Under the pieces are notes generated by a model. The model did not search any database and was not told where the DNA came from. It worked only from the letters and a program-made list of their open reading frames with translations. This document shows positions 1 through 7,676 of a stretch of DNA of 64,000 nucleotides, one piece after another. Each line of letters opens with the position of its first letter. Position 1 is the first letter of the stretch. Made by a program: the position numbers and the translations under genes. The stretch is from Cellulomonas humilata (GTDB lineage: Bacteria > Actinomycetota > Actinomycetes > Actinomycetales > Cellulomonadaceae), in NCBI RefSeq assembly GCF_013359775.1, contig NZ_JABMCI010000066.1:248001-312000 (forward strand). Reading direction: 5' to 3'.

Positions 1-306
1 GTCCGGCGGGTCGTTGGCCTGCAGGCGGGACTGGAGCAGGTCCTTGGCCGCGGAGCCGGCGCCACCGGCGACCGCGCCGTTGATGAACGTGACGTCGGGG
101 TTCTGGGTCTCGAACACGCCGACGAGGGCATCGAGGCCGAGCTTCTCGGACCCGCTGGCCCACCAGGTGAAGACCTCCACCTCGTCGCCGCTGCCGGTGC
201 CGCCGGTCTCGTCATCGCTGCCGCTGCCGGTGCTGCACGCGGCCAGCGCGAGGCTGGCGACGGCGAGACCTGCGGCCATGGCGGTGAACTTGCGTGCTGT
301 ACGCAT
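1..306 (-). CDS. Sugar ABC transporter substrate-binding lipoprotein, N-terminal part
   Basis: Only the first 102 codons are in the window; the gene runs off the left edge. The product starts with a basic n-region, a hydrophobic stretch and a lipobox (LALAAC, Cys24), followed by a Gly/Ser/Asp-rich tether. The mature start reads EVEVFTWWASGSEKLGLDAL, which is typical of family-1 (MalE-like) carbohydrate-binding proteins, where FTWW precedes the first ligand-binding lobe. A good ribosome site (TAGGAG) lies 5 nt before the ATG. It is divergent from the ROK regulator at 696, so that regulator may also control it. The substrate cannot be told from this fragment. Confidence 0.85.
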   Translation of the reverse strand, partial: MRTARKFTAMAAGLAVASLALAACSTGSGSDDETGGTGSGDEVEVFTWWASGSEKLGLDALVGVFETQNPDVTFINGAVAGGAGSAAKDLLQSRLQANDPPD

Positions 307-457
307 GTGACTCCTACGCCTTCTTTGCCGTGGATATGGGTGCTGCTGGCCGGGGGTGGGGTCCCGCGGCCCGTGTGCTCGCCCGGCGGAGCGGGAGCGT
401 CTGCCGGACGATCGGTCGGAGGCCCTGCGTTGCGCCTCGCCCCGATCCGGGTCACAT

Positions 458-485
458 CACATAGCCGGGGCGACTTTGAAGTCAA
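458..485 (-). promoter_or_regulatory. Candidate promoter for the sugar-binding protein gene
   Basis: On the minus strand TTGACT (480-485) and TATGTG (458-463) are separated by 16 nt. This would start a transcript near 451 with an untranslated leader of about 145 nt before the ATG at 306. The palindrome TTGA-ag-TCAA overlaps the -35. Read by eye only. Confidence 0.4.
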
Positions 486-488
486 GAA

Positions 489-527
489 GTGAACACATGA
501 GTGGCCAAATCGTGATCTGGTGTTCAC
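489..527. promoter_or_regulatory. Inverted repeat GTGAACAC...GTGTTCAC, candidate operator
   Basis: Two perfect complementary 8-mers, 489-496 and 520-527, face each other across 23 nt, just upstream of the leftward promoter and between the two divergent genes. The right copy is also the core of the small palindrome GGTG-TT-CACC. The natural candidate binder is the ROK regulator encoded next door; this is inference from position. Confidence 0.4.
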
Positions 528-683
528 CCGCTGGAGACGTCACGTCGTCCGGGTCGCCGCAGACCTCCTGGTCTGCGGCATTTCTGCGCCGTCGCCGCAG
601 GTCGGGGCCGGGAGCGGCACGGTCGCGGCGGTCGGCCCGCCGGTACGCGCGCAGGTCCACCCGAGGTGCGGCGGACGGCTGTG

Positions 684-696
684 TATCCTGCGCCGG
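684..696 (+). promoter_or_regulatory. -10 hexamer for a leaderless ROK regulator transcript
   Basis: TATCCT at 684-689 is followed by 6 nt and then GTG at 696. The expected transcription start coincides with the start codon, so this supports the 696 start over the GTG at 666. Confidence 0.5.
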
Positions 697-1880
697 TGGG
701 CAATGACCGGGTCACACCGGGCTCGCAGACTTCACTGCGTGAAGCCAACCGGGCGCGGATCGTCAGCGCCGTCCAGCAGCGTGGCTCGCTCACGCAGGTC
801 GAGCTGGCCGGCGTCACCGGCCTGTCCCCAGCCACCGTGTCCAACATCGTCAAAGAGCTGACGAGCGCCGGCGTCCTGCACACGGCCCCCACGTCGCGCA
901 GCGGCCGACGGGCCCAGCAGGTGACGCTCGCCCGCAACCTCGGGCTCGTCGCCGGGATGCACTTCGGCACGCGATCGCTGCGCGTGGCCCTCTCGGACGT
1001 GGCGCACCGCATCGTCGCCGAGCAGCGCATGCCGCTGCCGCCCGACCACCGCGCCGACCAGGGCCTCGAGCGGGCCGCCATGCTGCTCACCGAGATGGTC
1101 GACTCGGTCGACGCCACCCTGGCCGAGGTGCTGGCCGTCGGGGTCGGCGTGCCCGCGCCCGTCGACGTGCGGACCGGCCAGCTCTCCTCCCTGGGCATGC
1201 TGCGCGGCTGGGACGGTGCACCGGTGCCCCAGATGCTCGGCCAGCTCCTCGGCCTGCCCGTGTACATCGACAACGACGCCAACCTGGGCGCGCTCGCGGA
1301 GGTCCGCCTCGGCGCCGCACGCGGGAAGCAGCACGTGGTCTACGTGCGCGCGTCCCACGGGGTCGGCGGCGGTCTGGTGCTCGGCGGCGAGGTGTTCCAC
1401 GGTCGCGTGGGCGCCGCGGGCGAGATCGGGCACACGACGATCGACGACCAGGGACCCGTCTGCCGCTGCGGCAACCGCGGCTGCCTCGAGATGTACGTGG
1501 GCGCCCCCGTGCTGCTGGAGATGCTGCGGCCGAGCCACGGCAACCTCACGCTGCGCGACGTGATCGCCCGCGCGCAGGCCGGCGACACCGGGTGCCGGCG
1601 CGTGATCGCCGACGCCGGGCACCACCTCGGTGTCGCCGCCGCGAGCGTGTGCAACCTGTTCGACCCCGAGCTCCTGGTGGTCGGCGGGGAGCTGGCGGAC
1701 GCGGGCGAGCTGCTGCTCGAGCCCCTGCGCGTCGCGCTCGCCCAGCGCACCATCCCCAGCACCGCCGGTCCGGTCCCCGTGGTCGGCGCGGAGCTGGGCG
1801 CCGCGGCCGAGGTGCGCGGCGCGCTCGCGGTGGCGCTCGACACGGTGACGATCGCCGGCGCCGGGGCGGTGGTCGTGTGA
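696..1880 (+). CDS. ROK-family transcriptional regulator (XylR-like)
   Basis: A 394-residue protein with an N-terminal winged helix-turn-helix (about residues 15-75: LTQVELAGVTGLSPATVSNI) followed by a ROK sugar-kinase fold. The ROK part shows the D-N-D-A segment YIDNDANLGALAE, the glycine-rich GVGGGLVLGG, and the zinc-binding stretch CRCGNRGCLEMY, in which the Cys cluster is complete. It most likely represses the downstream transporter genes, which overlap it by 4 nt, and may respond to xylose or a related sugar. The start at GTG 696 is chosen because a -10 hexamer ends 6 nt before it. The family assignment is firm; the ligand is inferred from the neighbours. Confidence 0.88.
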   Translation: MGNDRVTPGSQTSLREANRARIVSAVQQRGSLTQVELAGVTGLSPATVSNIVKELTSAGVLHTAPTSRSGRRAQQVTLARNLGLVAGMHFGTRSLRVALSDVAHRIVAEQRMPLPPDHRADQGLERAAMLLTEMVDSVDATLAEVLAVGVGVPAPVDVRTGQLSSLGMLRGWDGAPVPQMLGQLLGLPVYIDNDANLGALAEVRLGAARGKQHVVYVRASHGVGGGLVLGGEVFHGRVGAAGEIGHTTIDDQGPVCRCGNRGCLEMYVGAPVLLEMLRPSHGNLTLRDVIARAQAGDTGCRRVIADAGHHLGVAAASVCNLFDPELLVVGGELADAGELLLEPLRVALAQRTIPSTAGPVPVVGAELGAAAEVRGALAVALDTVTIAGAGAVVV

Positions 1881-2953
1881 CCCGCGCGCTGACGGCGTCG
1901 CTGGCCGTGGTGCTCGCCCTCGCGGGGTGTGCGGCCGCGCCGACGGTCGCTGCTCCCTCCGACCAGGTCATCGCCCTGCTGCTCCCGGAGTCGAAGACTG
2001 CCCGGTACGAGGCGGTGGACCGCCCCGAGTTCGAGAAGGTGGTCCGCGACCGGTGCCCCGAGTGCACGGTGGTGTACGCCAACGCCGCCCAGGACGCGGC
2101 CACCCAGCAGCAGCAGGCCGAGTCGGCGCTCACGCAGGGCGCGGGCGTGCTGGTGCTCGACGCCGTCGACGCCGCCGCGGCCGTGAGCATCGTCGGTCAG
2201 GCGCACCGCCGAGGCGTGCCGGTCATCGCGTACGACCGGTTCATCTCCGACGCCGACCTCGACTACTACGTCTCCTTCGACAGCCGTCGGATCGGCCGGT
2301 ACCAGGGCGAGGCGCTGGTCCGAGAGCTCGCCGCCGGCCGGACCGGTCCCGACGACCCGCCCCAGGGCGTCCTCATGGTCAACGGTGCGGCGACCGACCC
2401 GAACTCGGCGGCGCTCGAAGCCGGCGTCGCCGACGCGTTCGCCGACGCGCCCATCGAGATCCTCGCCTCGTACGACACCCCCGACTGGAGCCCGGACAAG
2501 GCGCAGGAGTGGGTGACCGGGCAGCTCACGCAGTACGCGGGCCGGGTCGATGCCGTGTACGCCGCCAACGACGGGACCGCCGGCGGCTCGATCTCGGCCA
2601 TGAAGGCGGCCGGGCTGGACCCCGTGCCTCCCGTGACCGGGCAGGACGCGGAGCTCGCGGCGATCCAGCGGATCGTCACCGGCGACCAGTCGATGACCGT
2701 CTACAAGGCGATCAGCGAGCAGGCGCGCACCGCCGCCGAGCTGGCCGTCCGCGTGCTGCGCGGCGAGGTGCCGGTCACGACCGCCCGCGTGGCGGGTGTG
2801 CCCTCCTTGCTGCTCAGCCCCGTGCCCGTGACCCTGGACAACCTGCACCGCGTCATCGTCGACGGCGGCGTCTACACCACCGAGGAGATCTGCGTGGATC
2901 CCTACACCGACGCCTGCGCCGCTGCGGGCCTGCTCGACGGAGGTGCGCCGTGA
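1877..2953 (+). CDS. xylF: Xylose-type ABC transporter substrate-binding lipoprotein
   Basis: A 358-residue lipoprotein: short basic start, hydrophobic core and lipobox LALAGC (Cys18). The mature part is a periplasmic-binding-protein fold of the ribose/xylose class. VPVIAYDRFISDADLDYYVS matches the D-xylose-binding XylF signature, and VDAVYAANDGTAGGSISAMK is the typical second-lobe motif. It would capture sugar at the outer face of the membrane and deliver it to the XylH permease. The GTG start overlaps the stop of the ROK gene, so translation is probably coupled. Xylose is the best guess; no xylose isomerase or xylulokinase gene is in the window to confirm it. Confidence 0.85.
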   Translation: MTRALTASLAVVLALAGCAAAPTVAAPSDQVIALLLPESKTARYEAVDRPEFEKVVRDRCPECTVVYANAAQDAATQQQQAESALTQGAGVLVLDAVDAAAAVSIVGQAHRRGVPVIAYDRFISDADLDYYVSFDSRRIGRYQGEALVRELAAGRTGPDDPPQGVLMVNGAATDPNSAALEAGVADAFADAPIEILASYDTPDWSPDKAQEWVTGQLTQYAGRVDAVYAANDGTAGGSISAMKAAGLDPVPPVTGQDAELAAIQRIVTGDQSMTVYKAISEQARTAAELAVRVLRGEVPVTTARVAGVPSLLLSPVPVTLDNLHRVIVDGGVYTTEEICVDPYTDACAAAGLLDGGAP

Positions 2954-3681
2954 GCGAGCCGATCCTCGCCCTGCGCGCGGTGTCCAAGAGCTACGGAGCG
3001 GCGCGCGCCCTCGTCGACGTCGACCTGCAGGTGCACGCCCACGAGGTGGTCGCCGTCATCGGGGACAACGGTGCGGGCAAGTCGACGCTCGTCGGCGCCC
3101 TCACCGGCGCGCTCGCCCCGGACACGGGCGAGGTCCTGGTCGACGGGCAGCCCGTGACGCTCTCGGACCCGTCGGTCGCGCGCGGGCTGGGCATCGCGGC
3201 GGTGTTCCAGGACCTGGCCCTGTGCGCCAACCTCGACGTCGTCGAGAACCTGTACCTCGGGCACGAGGCCGAGCGCGGGATGCTGCTCGACGAGGTCACC
3301 ATGGAGAAGCACGCGTGGGAGCTGCTCAACCAGCTCGCCGCGCGCGTGCCGTCCGTGCGGGTGCCCGTCGCCGCGCTCTCCGGCGGTCAGCGGCAGGCGG
3401 TCGCCATCGCGCGCTCGTTGCTGGGGGAGCCGCGGGTGATCGTCCTCGACGAGCCGACCGCCGCCCTGGGGCTGCGCCAGACGGCGGAGTTCCTCACGCT
3501 CGTCGAGCGGCTGCGCGAGCGCGGGCACGGGGTGGTGCTGACCAGCCACTCGCTGGCCGACGTGCAGGCCGTGGCGGACCGGATCGTGGTCCTGCGGCTG
3601 GGTCGCGTCAACGGCGTGTTCGACGCCGCGCGCACCAGCTACGAGGAGCTGCTGGCGGCCGTGACGGGGATCGCGAGATGA
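2950..3681 (+). CDS. xylG: Sugar ABC transporter ATP-binding protein
   Basis: A 243-residue single ATPase domain. It has Walker A GDNGAGKST, Q-loop AVFQDLAL, the signature LSGGQRQAVAIARSLL, Walker B VIVLDEPTAALG and the switch histidine in LTSHS. E. coli XylG is a tandem two-domain ATPase; this one has only one domain and would act as a homodimer, which is common for actinobacterial xylose-type importers. The GTG start overlaps the xylF stop by 4 nt and its own stop overlaps the xylH start, so the operon is tightly coupled. Confidence 0.88.
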   Translation: MSEPILALRAVSKSYGAARALVDVDLQVHAHEVVAVIGDNGAGKSTLVGALTGALAPDTGEVLVDGQPVTLSDPSVARGLGIAAVFQDLALCANLDVVENLYLGHEAERGMLLDEVTMEKHAWELLNQLAARVPSVRVPVAALSGGQRQAVAIARSLLGEPRVIVLDEPTAALGLRQTAEFLTLVERLRERGHGVVLTSHSLADVQAVADRIVVLRLGRVNGVFDAARTSYEELLAAVTGIAR

Positions 3682-4862
3682 CGGCCGTGGTCGCGGACTC
3701 GGGCCTCGTCGCCACCACCTGGCAGCGCCTGCGCACGGGTGACCTCGGCGTGCTGCCCGTCGCGGTGGTGCTCGTCCTGATCGGTCTCGTGTTCCAGCTG
3801 CTCAACCCGCACTTCCTGTCCAGCGACAACCTGGTCAACCTCACGCAGCAGTCGGCCGCCACCGGGGTGATCGCGCTCGGCGTGGTGCTCACGCTGCACG
3901 TCGGGCAGATCGACCTGTCGGTCGGGGCCGTGTCCGGGCTGGCCGCGGCCGTCGTCGCCGTCGGCTCCGTGCAGCTGGGCTGGCCGCTGTGGCTCTCGGT
4001 CCTGGCCGCCGTCGCCGTCGGTGTCCTCGTCGGGTCCATCTACGCCGCCCTGCACACCCGGCTGGCAGTGCCGAGCTTCGTGTTCACGCTGGCCGGTCTG
4101 CTGGTGGTCACGGGTCTCCAGATGCGGGTGCTCGGGCCCACCGGGTCCGTCAACCTGCCGTTCGAGTGGTGGCTGGTGCGGTTCTGCCAGACCGCCTTCC
4201 TGGCCCCGGCGACCTCGTGGGTGATCGTCGCGCTCGTCGTCCTGGGATACGCGGCGGGTCGGGCGACCGACCGGGTGCGCCGCCTGCGGGTGGAGCTGCC
4301 GGTGGCGCCCCTGTGGCAGGTCGTGGCCAGGGTGGTCGCGCTCGCGGCCGTGCTGTCCGTCGTCGTGGCCTATCTCGGCACCAACCGCGGGGTGGGGGCG
4401 GTCTTCGCGCTGTTCGTCGGGCTCGTCGCCCTCACCGACCTGCTGCTGCGCCGGACGCGCTGGGGCCGGTTCGTCCGGGCCGTCGGCGGTGACGCGGAGG
4501 CTGCCCGCAAGGCCGGTGTGCCCGTCCGTCGCGTGTTCGTGTCCGTGTTCGTCGCGTGCTCCACGCTCGCCGCGCTCGGTGGCGTGCTCGCGGTCGGTCG
4601 CCTCGCGGCGGCGAACCAGGGCAGCGGCGCCGGGGACACCAACCTCACCGCGATCGCCGCGGCCGTCATCGGCGGGACCAGCCTGTTCGGGGGGCGCGGA
4701 TCGGCGTGGTCGGCGCTCGTGGGCATCCTCGTCGTGCAGTCGATCTCCACGGGGCTGACCCTGCTGAACCTGGACCAGTCGGCACGGCTGGTGGTGACCG
4801 GCCTGGTGCTGGCCGTCGCGGTCACCATCGACGCCCTCCAGCGCCGCGCCCGCGAGTCCTGA
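3678..4862 (+). CDS. xylH: Sugar ABC transporter permease, XylH/RbsC type
   Basis: A 394-residue polytopic membrane protein with roughly ten hydrophobic segments. The LSVGAVSGLAAAVVA segment (after GQIDL) and the late TNLTAIAAAVIGGTSLFGGR segment are hallmarks of the branched-chain/ribose/xylose permease family. A central polar insert around residues 190-215 (RATDRVRRLRVELP) is typical of XylH. It forms the membrane channel for XylF and XylG. The ATG overlaps the xylG stop. It is the last gene of the unit; a palindromic repeat starts 39 nt after its stop and may act as the terminator. Confidence 0.87.
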   Translation: MTAVVADSGLVATTWQRLRTGDLGVLPVAVVLVLIGLVFQLLNPHFLSSDNLVNLTQQSAATGVIALGVVLTLHVGQIDLSVGAVSGLAAAVVAVGSVQLGWPLWLSVLAAVAVGVLVGSIYAALHTRLAVPSFVFTLAGLLVVTGLQMRVLGPTGSVNLPFEWWLVRFCQTAFLAPATSWVIVALVVLGYAAGRATDRVRRLRVELPVAPLWQVVARVVALAAVLSVVVAYLGTNRGVGAVFALFVGLVALTDLLLRRTRWGRFVRAVGGDAEAARKAGVPVRRVFVSVFVACSTLAALGGVLAVGRLAAANQGSGAGDTNLTAIAAAVIGGTSLFGGRGSAWSALVGILVVQSISTGLTLLNLDQSARLVVTGLVLAVAVTIDALQRRARES

Positions 4863-4901
4863 CTCGCTCGACGCGCCGTGGGCCACCACCGGCCCCCGGT
4901 C

Positions 4902-4946
4902 CGCGTGAAGACCTCGTTCCGCTGAACGCGACAACGTCTTCACGCG
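4902..4946. repeat. Dispersed palindrome, copy 1 (imperfect)
   Basis: Arms CGCGTGAAGAC (4902-4912) and its exact complement GTCTTCACGCG (4936-4946) are 11 bp perfect; the inner part (CTCGTTC against GTTGTCG) has decayed. It sits in the gap after xylH. It belongs to the same family as the copies at 5001-5047 and 6130-6176. Confidence 0.75.
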
Positions 4947-5000
4947 AACCGCCGGAGGGGGGCCGCACCGCGCGCCGCACGCGGTCGCGATCGTGGTCGC

Positions 5001-5047
5001 TCGCGTGAAGACCTCGTTCCGCGGAACGCAACGAGGTCTTCACGCGA
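5001..5047. repeat. Dispersed palindrome, copy 2 (perfect 18-bp arms)
   Basis: Arms TCGCGTGAAGACCTCGTT (5001-5018) and its exact complement (5030-5047) enclose 11 nt. The centre also forms its own palindrome GTTCCGCGGAAC (5016-5027), so two alternative foldings exist. The copy lies upstream of the AbiEi/DUF559 gene. Confidence 0.8.
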
Positions 5048-5100
5048 ACCGTGCGCTGGGCCGAGTGTGAGGTTGCGGGCTGTGGATGGCCCGGTTCGTC

Positions 5101-5120
5101 CGTCCCGCTTCTGCGGGACG
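5101..5120. other. Short perfect hairpin upstream of the AbiEi/DUF559 gene
   Basis: CGTCCCGC-TTCT-GCGGGACG forms an 8-bp stem with a 4-nt loop, ending 7 nt before the preferred GTG start at 5128. It lies inside the reading frame if translation begins at the ATG at 5086, which argues for the later start. It could shield the start region; function unknown. Confidence 0.5.
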
Positions 5121-5127
5121 CTCGAGC

Positions 5128-6114
5128 GTGAGCGACGTCCGACACGATGCGCCGCGTCCGGCGCGGCTCCCGCATCGGCTAAGTGCCGCAGCGCGGGACA
5201 CCGTCGTGCGGCAGGAGGCCGTGGTGACGTCCGCGCAGCTCCATGCGTGGGGAGTGGGTCGTGCGGTCGTGTCACGACGAGTGGCCCGCGGTGACTGGCA
5301 GCAGCTGTGGCGCGGCGTCGTCGCCCTGCACTCGGGCACGCTCACCTGGCGGCAGCGCGCGCGTGGCGCCCTGCTCTACGCCGGTGACGGTGCCGCACTC
5401 TCGCACGCCTCGGCCGCGTTCGTGCACGGGATCGTCTCGACACCCGGACCGCGGATCGTCGTCAGCATCCCGGTCCGCCGCGCAGTCTCCCCGCAGCCGG
5501 GCCTCGAGATCCGACGCCGGCGGACGATGCCGTATGCAGGTGGGCGAGTCCGTGCCCTCGGCGTCGACGACACGGTGCTGGATCTCGTGCACGAGCTCGA
5601 GTCCGAGGATGACGTCGTCGGCCTCGTCTGCGAGGCGGTCCGCGTCGGCGTCCTGCCGGGCCGCCTCCTGCTCCAGGCGGGCGATCGGCGGTTCCTCCGG
5701 CACCGCGGTCTCGTCGTGAGCCTGCTCGGGGAGGAGGGGACGGGAGTCGAGTCCCCGCTCGAGCACCGGTACGTGCGGGACGTCGAACGGCGCCACCGGT
5801 TGCCGGTCGCGCGCCCACAGGTCCGCGAGCGGACGGGCGGTCGCTGGATCCGCGCCGACCGCGTGCACGTCGGGCTCGGAGTGCGGATCGAGCTGGACGG
5901 GCAGCTCGCGCACCCGTCCGGCCGCACAGCCCTCGACACGTGGCGCGACAACGCCGTGCTGATCGAGCGATCCGAGATCACCTTGCGCTACCGATGGCAG
6001 CACGTGGTGGCCGAGCCCTGCCAGACGGCCGGTCAGGTGGCGACCGCACTGCGCTCCCGGGGGTGGGAGGGCCGAGCCACGCCGTGCTCGCCGACCTGCC
6101 CCGTTCTCGCGTAA
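5128..6114 (+). CDS. AbiEi-type winged-helix / DUF559 endonuclease-fold protein
   Basis: A 328-residue protein of a type common in actinobacteria. The N-terminal third (RQEAVVTSAQLHAWGVG...) resembles the AbiEi antitoxin winged helix. The C-terminal third has the DUF559/Vsr-like nuclease pattern: ESPLEHRYVRDVE, IRADRVHVGLGVRIELDGQL and LIERSEITLRYRW. No AbiEii toxin gene follows, so it is probably a solitary protein of unknown role rather than half of a toxin-antitoxin pair. It is flanked by palindrome copies, and its stop codon lies at the end of the first of two 13-bp direct repeats. The start is uncertain: GTG 5128 or ATG 5086. Confidence 0.65.
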   Translation: MSDVRHDAPRPARLPHRLSAAARDTVVRQEAVVTSAQLHAWGVGRAVVSRRVARGDWQQLWRGVVALHSGTLTWRQRARGALLYAGDGAALSHASAAFVHGIVSTPGPRIVVSIPVRRAVSPQPGLEIRRRRTMPYAGGRVRALGVDDTVLDLVHELESEDDVVGLVCEAVRVGVLPGRLLLQAGDRRFLRHRGLVVSLLGEEGTGVESPLEHRYVRDVERRHRLPVARPQVRERTGGRWIRADRVHVGLGVRIELDGQLAHPSGRTALDTWRDNAVLIERSEITLRYRWQHVVAEPCQTAGQVATALRSRGWEGRATPCSPTCPVLA

Positions 6115-6135
6115 CGAGCTGTCCCGTTCTCGCGT
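6100..6135. repeat. Direct repeat CCCGTTCTCGCGT, two copies
   Basis: The 13-mer occurs at 6100-6112 and 6123-6135. The first copy encodes the last residues (PVLA) and first stop base of the AbiEi/DUF559 gene; the second runs into the left arm of palindrome copy 3. This looks like a small duplication at the border of the repeat. Confidence 0.65.
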
Positions 6136-6176
6136 GAGGACTTCGTTCCGCCGAGCGCAACGAAGTCTTCACGCGA
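6130..6176. repeat. Dispersed palindrome, copy 3 (one mismatch)
   Basis: Arms TCGCGTGAGGACTTCGTT (6130-6147) and AACGAAGTCTTCACGCGA (6159-6176) pair with one mismatch. Compared with copy 2, a C-G pair has become T-A on both arms (CCTCGTT/AACGAGG against CTTCGTT/AACGAAG). This compensatory change supports selection for a stem. It lies between two convergent genes. Confidence 0.75.
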
Positions 6177-6217
6177 ACGCGAACTCGAACGCCAGCGGCT
6201 GCCGCCGGCCGGGGGCG

Positions 6218-7573
6218 TCAGGCCCGCGTGCAGATGGTGCCGTTGAGCGCGAAGTTCGTCGGGGCCGTGTTGGTGCCCGAGTAGGCGCCGTTGAGGCCGA
6301 ACTGGGTGGAGCCGCCCGCGGGGATCGCGCCGTTCCAGGCGGCGTTCTTCGCGGTCACCACCGACCCGGACTGCGTCGTGACCGAGCTCCACGCCTGCGT
6401 GACGGTCTGACCCGACGGGTAGGTCCAGGTCAGCGTCCACCCGTTGAGCGCCACCGCCGACCTGACCGTGATGTTCGCCGTGAAGCCGGTGTTCCACTGG
6501 TTCACGGAGTAGGTGACGGTGCAGGCACCCGAGGACGTCGGCGTCGGTGCGGGTGTGGTGGGTGCGGGGGTGGTGGGAACCGGGGTGGTGGGAGCCGGCG
6601 TGGTGGGCGACGGGATGCTCGTCGTGTCCAGGCCGAAGAAGTGGATCGCCCCGGCCGCGTCCACGGGCAGGTTGTGGCCGACGCCCTGGAGGCTGATCGC
6701 CTCGAGCGGCGCCCGGTCCCCGGTCGCGCCGTACCGGGTGCGGGTCTGGCCGCTGGCGGGGGAGTCGGTCGACGCCGGCGTCGCGCTCACGCCCAGCACG
6801 TTGGTCCACTGCTTGATCGCCTCGCCGAAGTTCACGTAGCTGAGAGTGGTGTCCTCGGACCCGTGCCACAGCTGGACCCGCGGTCGGGCGCCGGTGTAGC
6901 CGGGGTAGGCGGCGCGCGCCAGGTCGCCCCACTGCTGGGCGGTCAGCACGCGGCGACCTCCCGAGCAGTCGCTGTTCCAGGGTGCCTGCGAGGCGGTTCC
7001 CGGCGGGGGCGAGGTCGTCGAGAAGCAGGTGGCGGGGACGCCCGCGAAGGCCGACCCCGCGGCGAACACGTCCGGGTAGGTGGCCAGCAGCACCTCGGTC
7101 ATCATCGCGCCCGACGAGACACCGGTGACGAACACCCTGCTGGTGTCGGTCACGTACCGCTGCTGGACGTGCTGGACCATCGACACGATGCTCGCTGGAT
7201 CGCTGGCGCCGCCGTGCGTGAGGGCCTGCGCCGAGCTGACGTCGAAGCAGCTGCCGCTCCTGTTGGCCTGCGGGTAGATGACGATGTAGCCGTAGCGGGT
7301 GGCCAGCTCGTCGAACTGCGCGCCGTCGTACATCGCCTGCGCGGTTCCGGTGCAGTAGTGCACCACCACGAGCACGGCGGGCTTGGCGGGCAGCGAGTCC
7401 GGCACGAACAGGCTCATGCCCAGCTGCCCGGGGTTGCTGCCGAAGCTGGCGACGTTCACCAGCGAGGCGGCCTGCGCGGCGGGCGCGGTGGTCAGTGCGG
7501 CGACCGCGAGGCCGACGACGCCGAGGGCGAGGGTGGTGGCGGCCGCGACGGCGCGACGCAGGGACGGCTTCAT
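6218..7573 (-). CDS. Secreted CE1-type esterase with CBM2 cellulose-binding module
   Basis: A 451-residue secreted enzyme. A signal peptide (about residues 1-35, ending AQA-A) is followed by a PHB-depolymerase/feruloyl or acetylxylan esterase domain (about 36-315) with the nucleophile elbow GVSSG, the aspartate region [12 protein letters not shown] and the late histidine GVGHNLPV. A Pro/Thr linker made of [10 protein letters not shown] repeats (about 325-350) leads to a C-terminal family-2 carbohydrate-binding module with [20 protein letters not shown] and a closing Cys (GTICTRA). It would deacylate plant cell-wall xylan while anchored to cellulose outside the cell. A perfect inverted repeat 23 nt upstream of the ATG suggests operator control. 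The exact ester substrate is not determinable. Confidence 0.88.
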   Translation of the reverse strand: MKPSLRRAVAAATTLALGVVGLAVAALTTAPAAQAASLVNVASFGSNPGQLGMSLFVPDSLPAKPAVLVVVHYCTGTAQAMYDGAQFDELATRYGYIVIYPQANRSGSCFDVSSAQALTHGGASDPASIVSMVQHVQQRYVTDTSRVFVTGVSSGAMMTEVLLATYPDVFAAGSAFAGVPATCFSTTSPPPGTASQAPWNSDCSGGRRVLTAQQWGDLARAAYPGYTGARPRVQLWHGSEDTTLSYVNFGEAIKQWTNVLGVSATPASTDSPASGQTRTRYGATGDRAPLEAISLQGVGHNLPVDAAGAIHFFGLDTTSIPSPTTPAPTTPVPTTPAPTTPAPTPTSSGACTVTYSVNQWNTGFTANITVRSAVALNGWTLTWTYPSGQTVTQAWSSVTTQSGSVVTAKNAAWNGAIPAGGSTQFGLNGAYSGTNTAPTNFALNGTICTRA

Positions 7574-7595
7574 CGGTGTCCTCCGGAAGGTGCGA

Positions 7596-7620
7596 CCGAT
7601 AGTTGCGAGAGCTCTATCGG
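7596..7620. promoter_or_regulatory. Candidate operator CCGATAG-N11-CTATCGG
   Basis: Perfect 7-bp arms (7596-7602 and 7614-7620) lie just upstream of the secreted esterase gene. The sequence does not match the CebR box I know (centred on GCGC), so a different regulator would be involved. Confidence 0.45.
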
Positions 7621-7676
7621 AATCGTCCCTCGGAGCATGTCGAACCGTGCCGCCGCAGGTCAGGGCGCGAAGCGTT

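Larger units (their letters stand above)
307..695. other. Divergent intergenic control region (389 bp)
   Basis: No gene is supported here. The stretch separates the leftward sugar-binding protein gene from the rightward ROK regulator. It holds a candidate leftward sigma-70 type promoter (458-485), an inverted repeat GTGAACAC/GTGTTCAC (489-496 and 520-527), and a -10 hexamer just before the ROK start (684-689). Short reading frames inside it lack coding character. Confidence 0.6.

Noticed and set aside
5128..6114. A full AbiE toxin-antitoxin or restriction system
   Set aside because: No AbiEii nucleotidyltransferase or methyltransferase gene is adjacent. Only a single AbiEi/DUF559-type gene is supported.
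4902..6176. The repeated palindromes as a CRISPR array
   Set aside because: There are only three copies with irregular spacing (about 55 and 1080 nt), a gene lies between two of them, and no cas genes are present.
6530..6610. Tandem repeat or minisatellite in the esterase gene
   Set aside because: The repeats encode the Pro/Thr linker between the esterase domain and CBM2, an ordinary feature of secreted cellulolytic enzymes.
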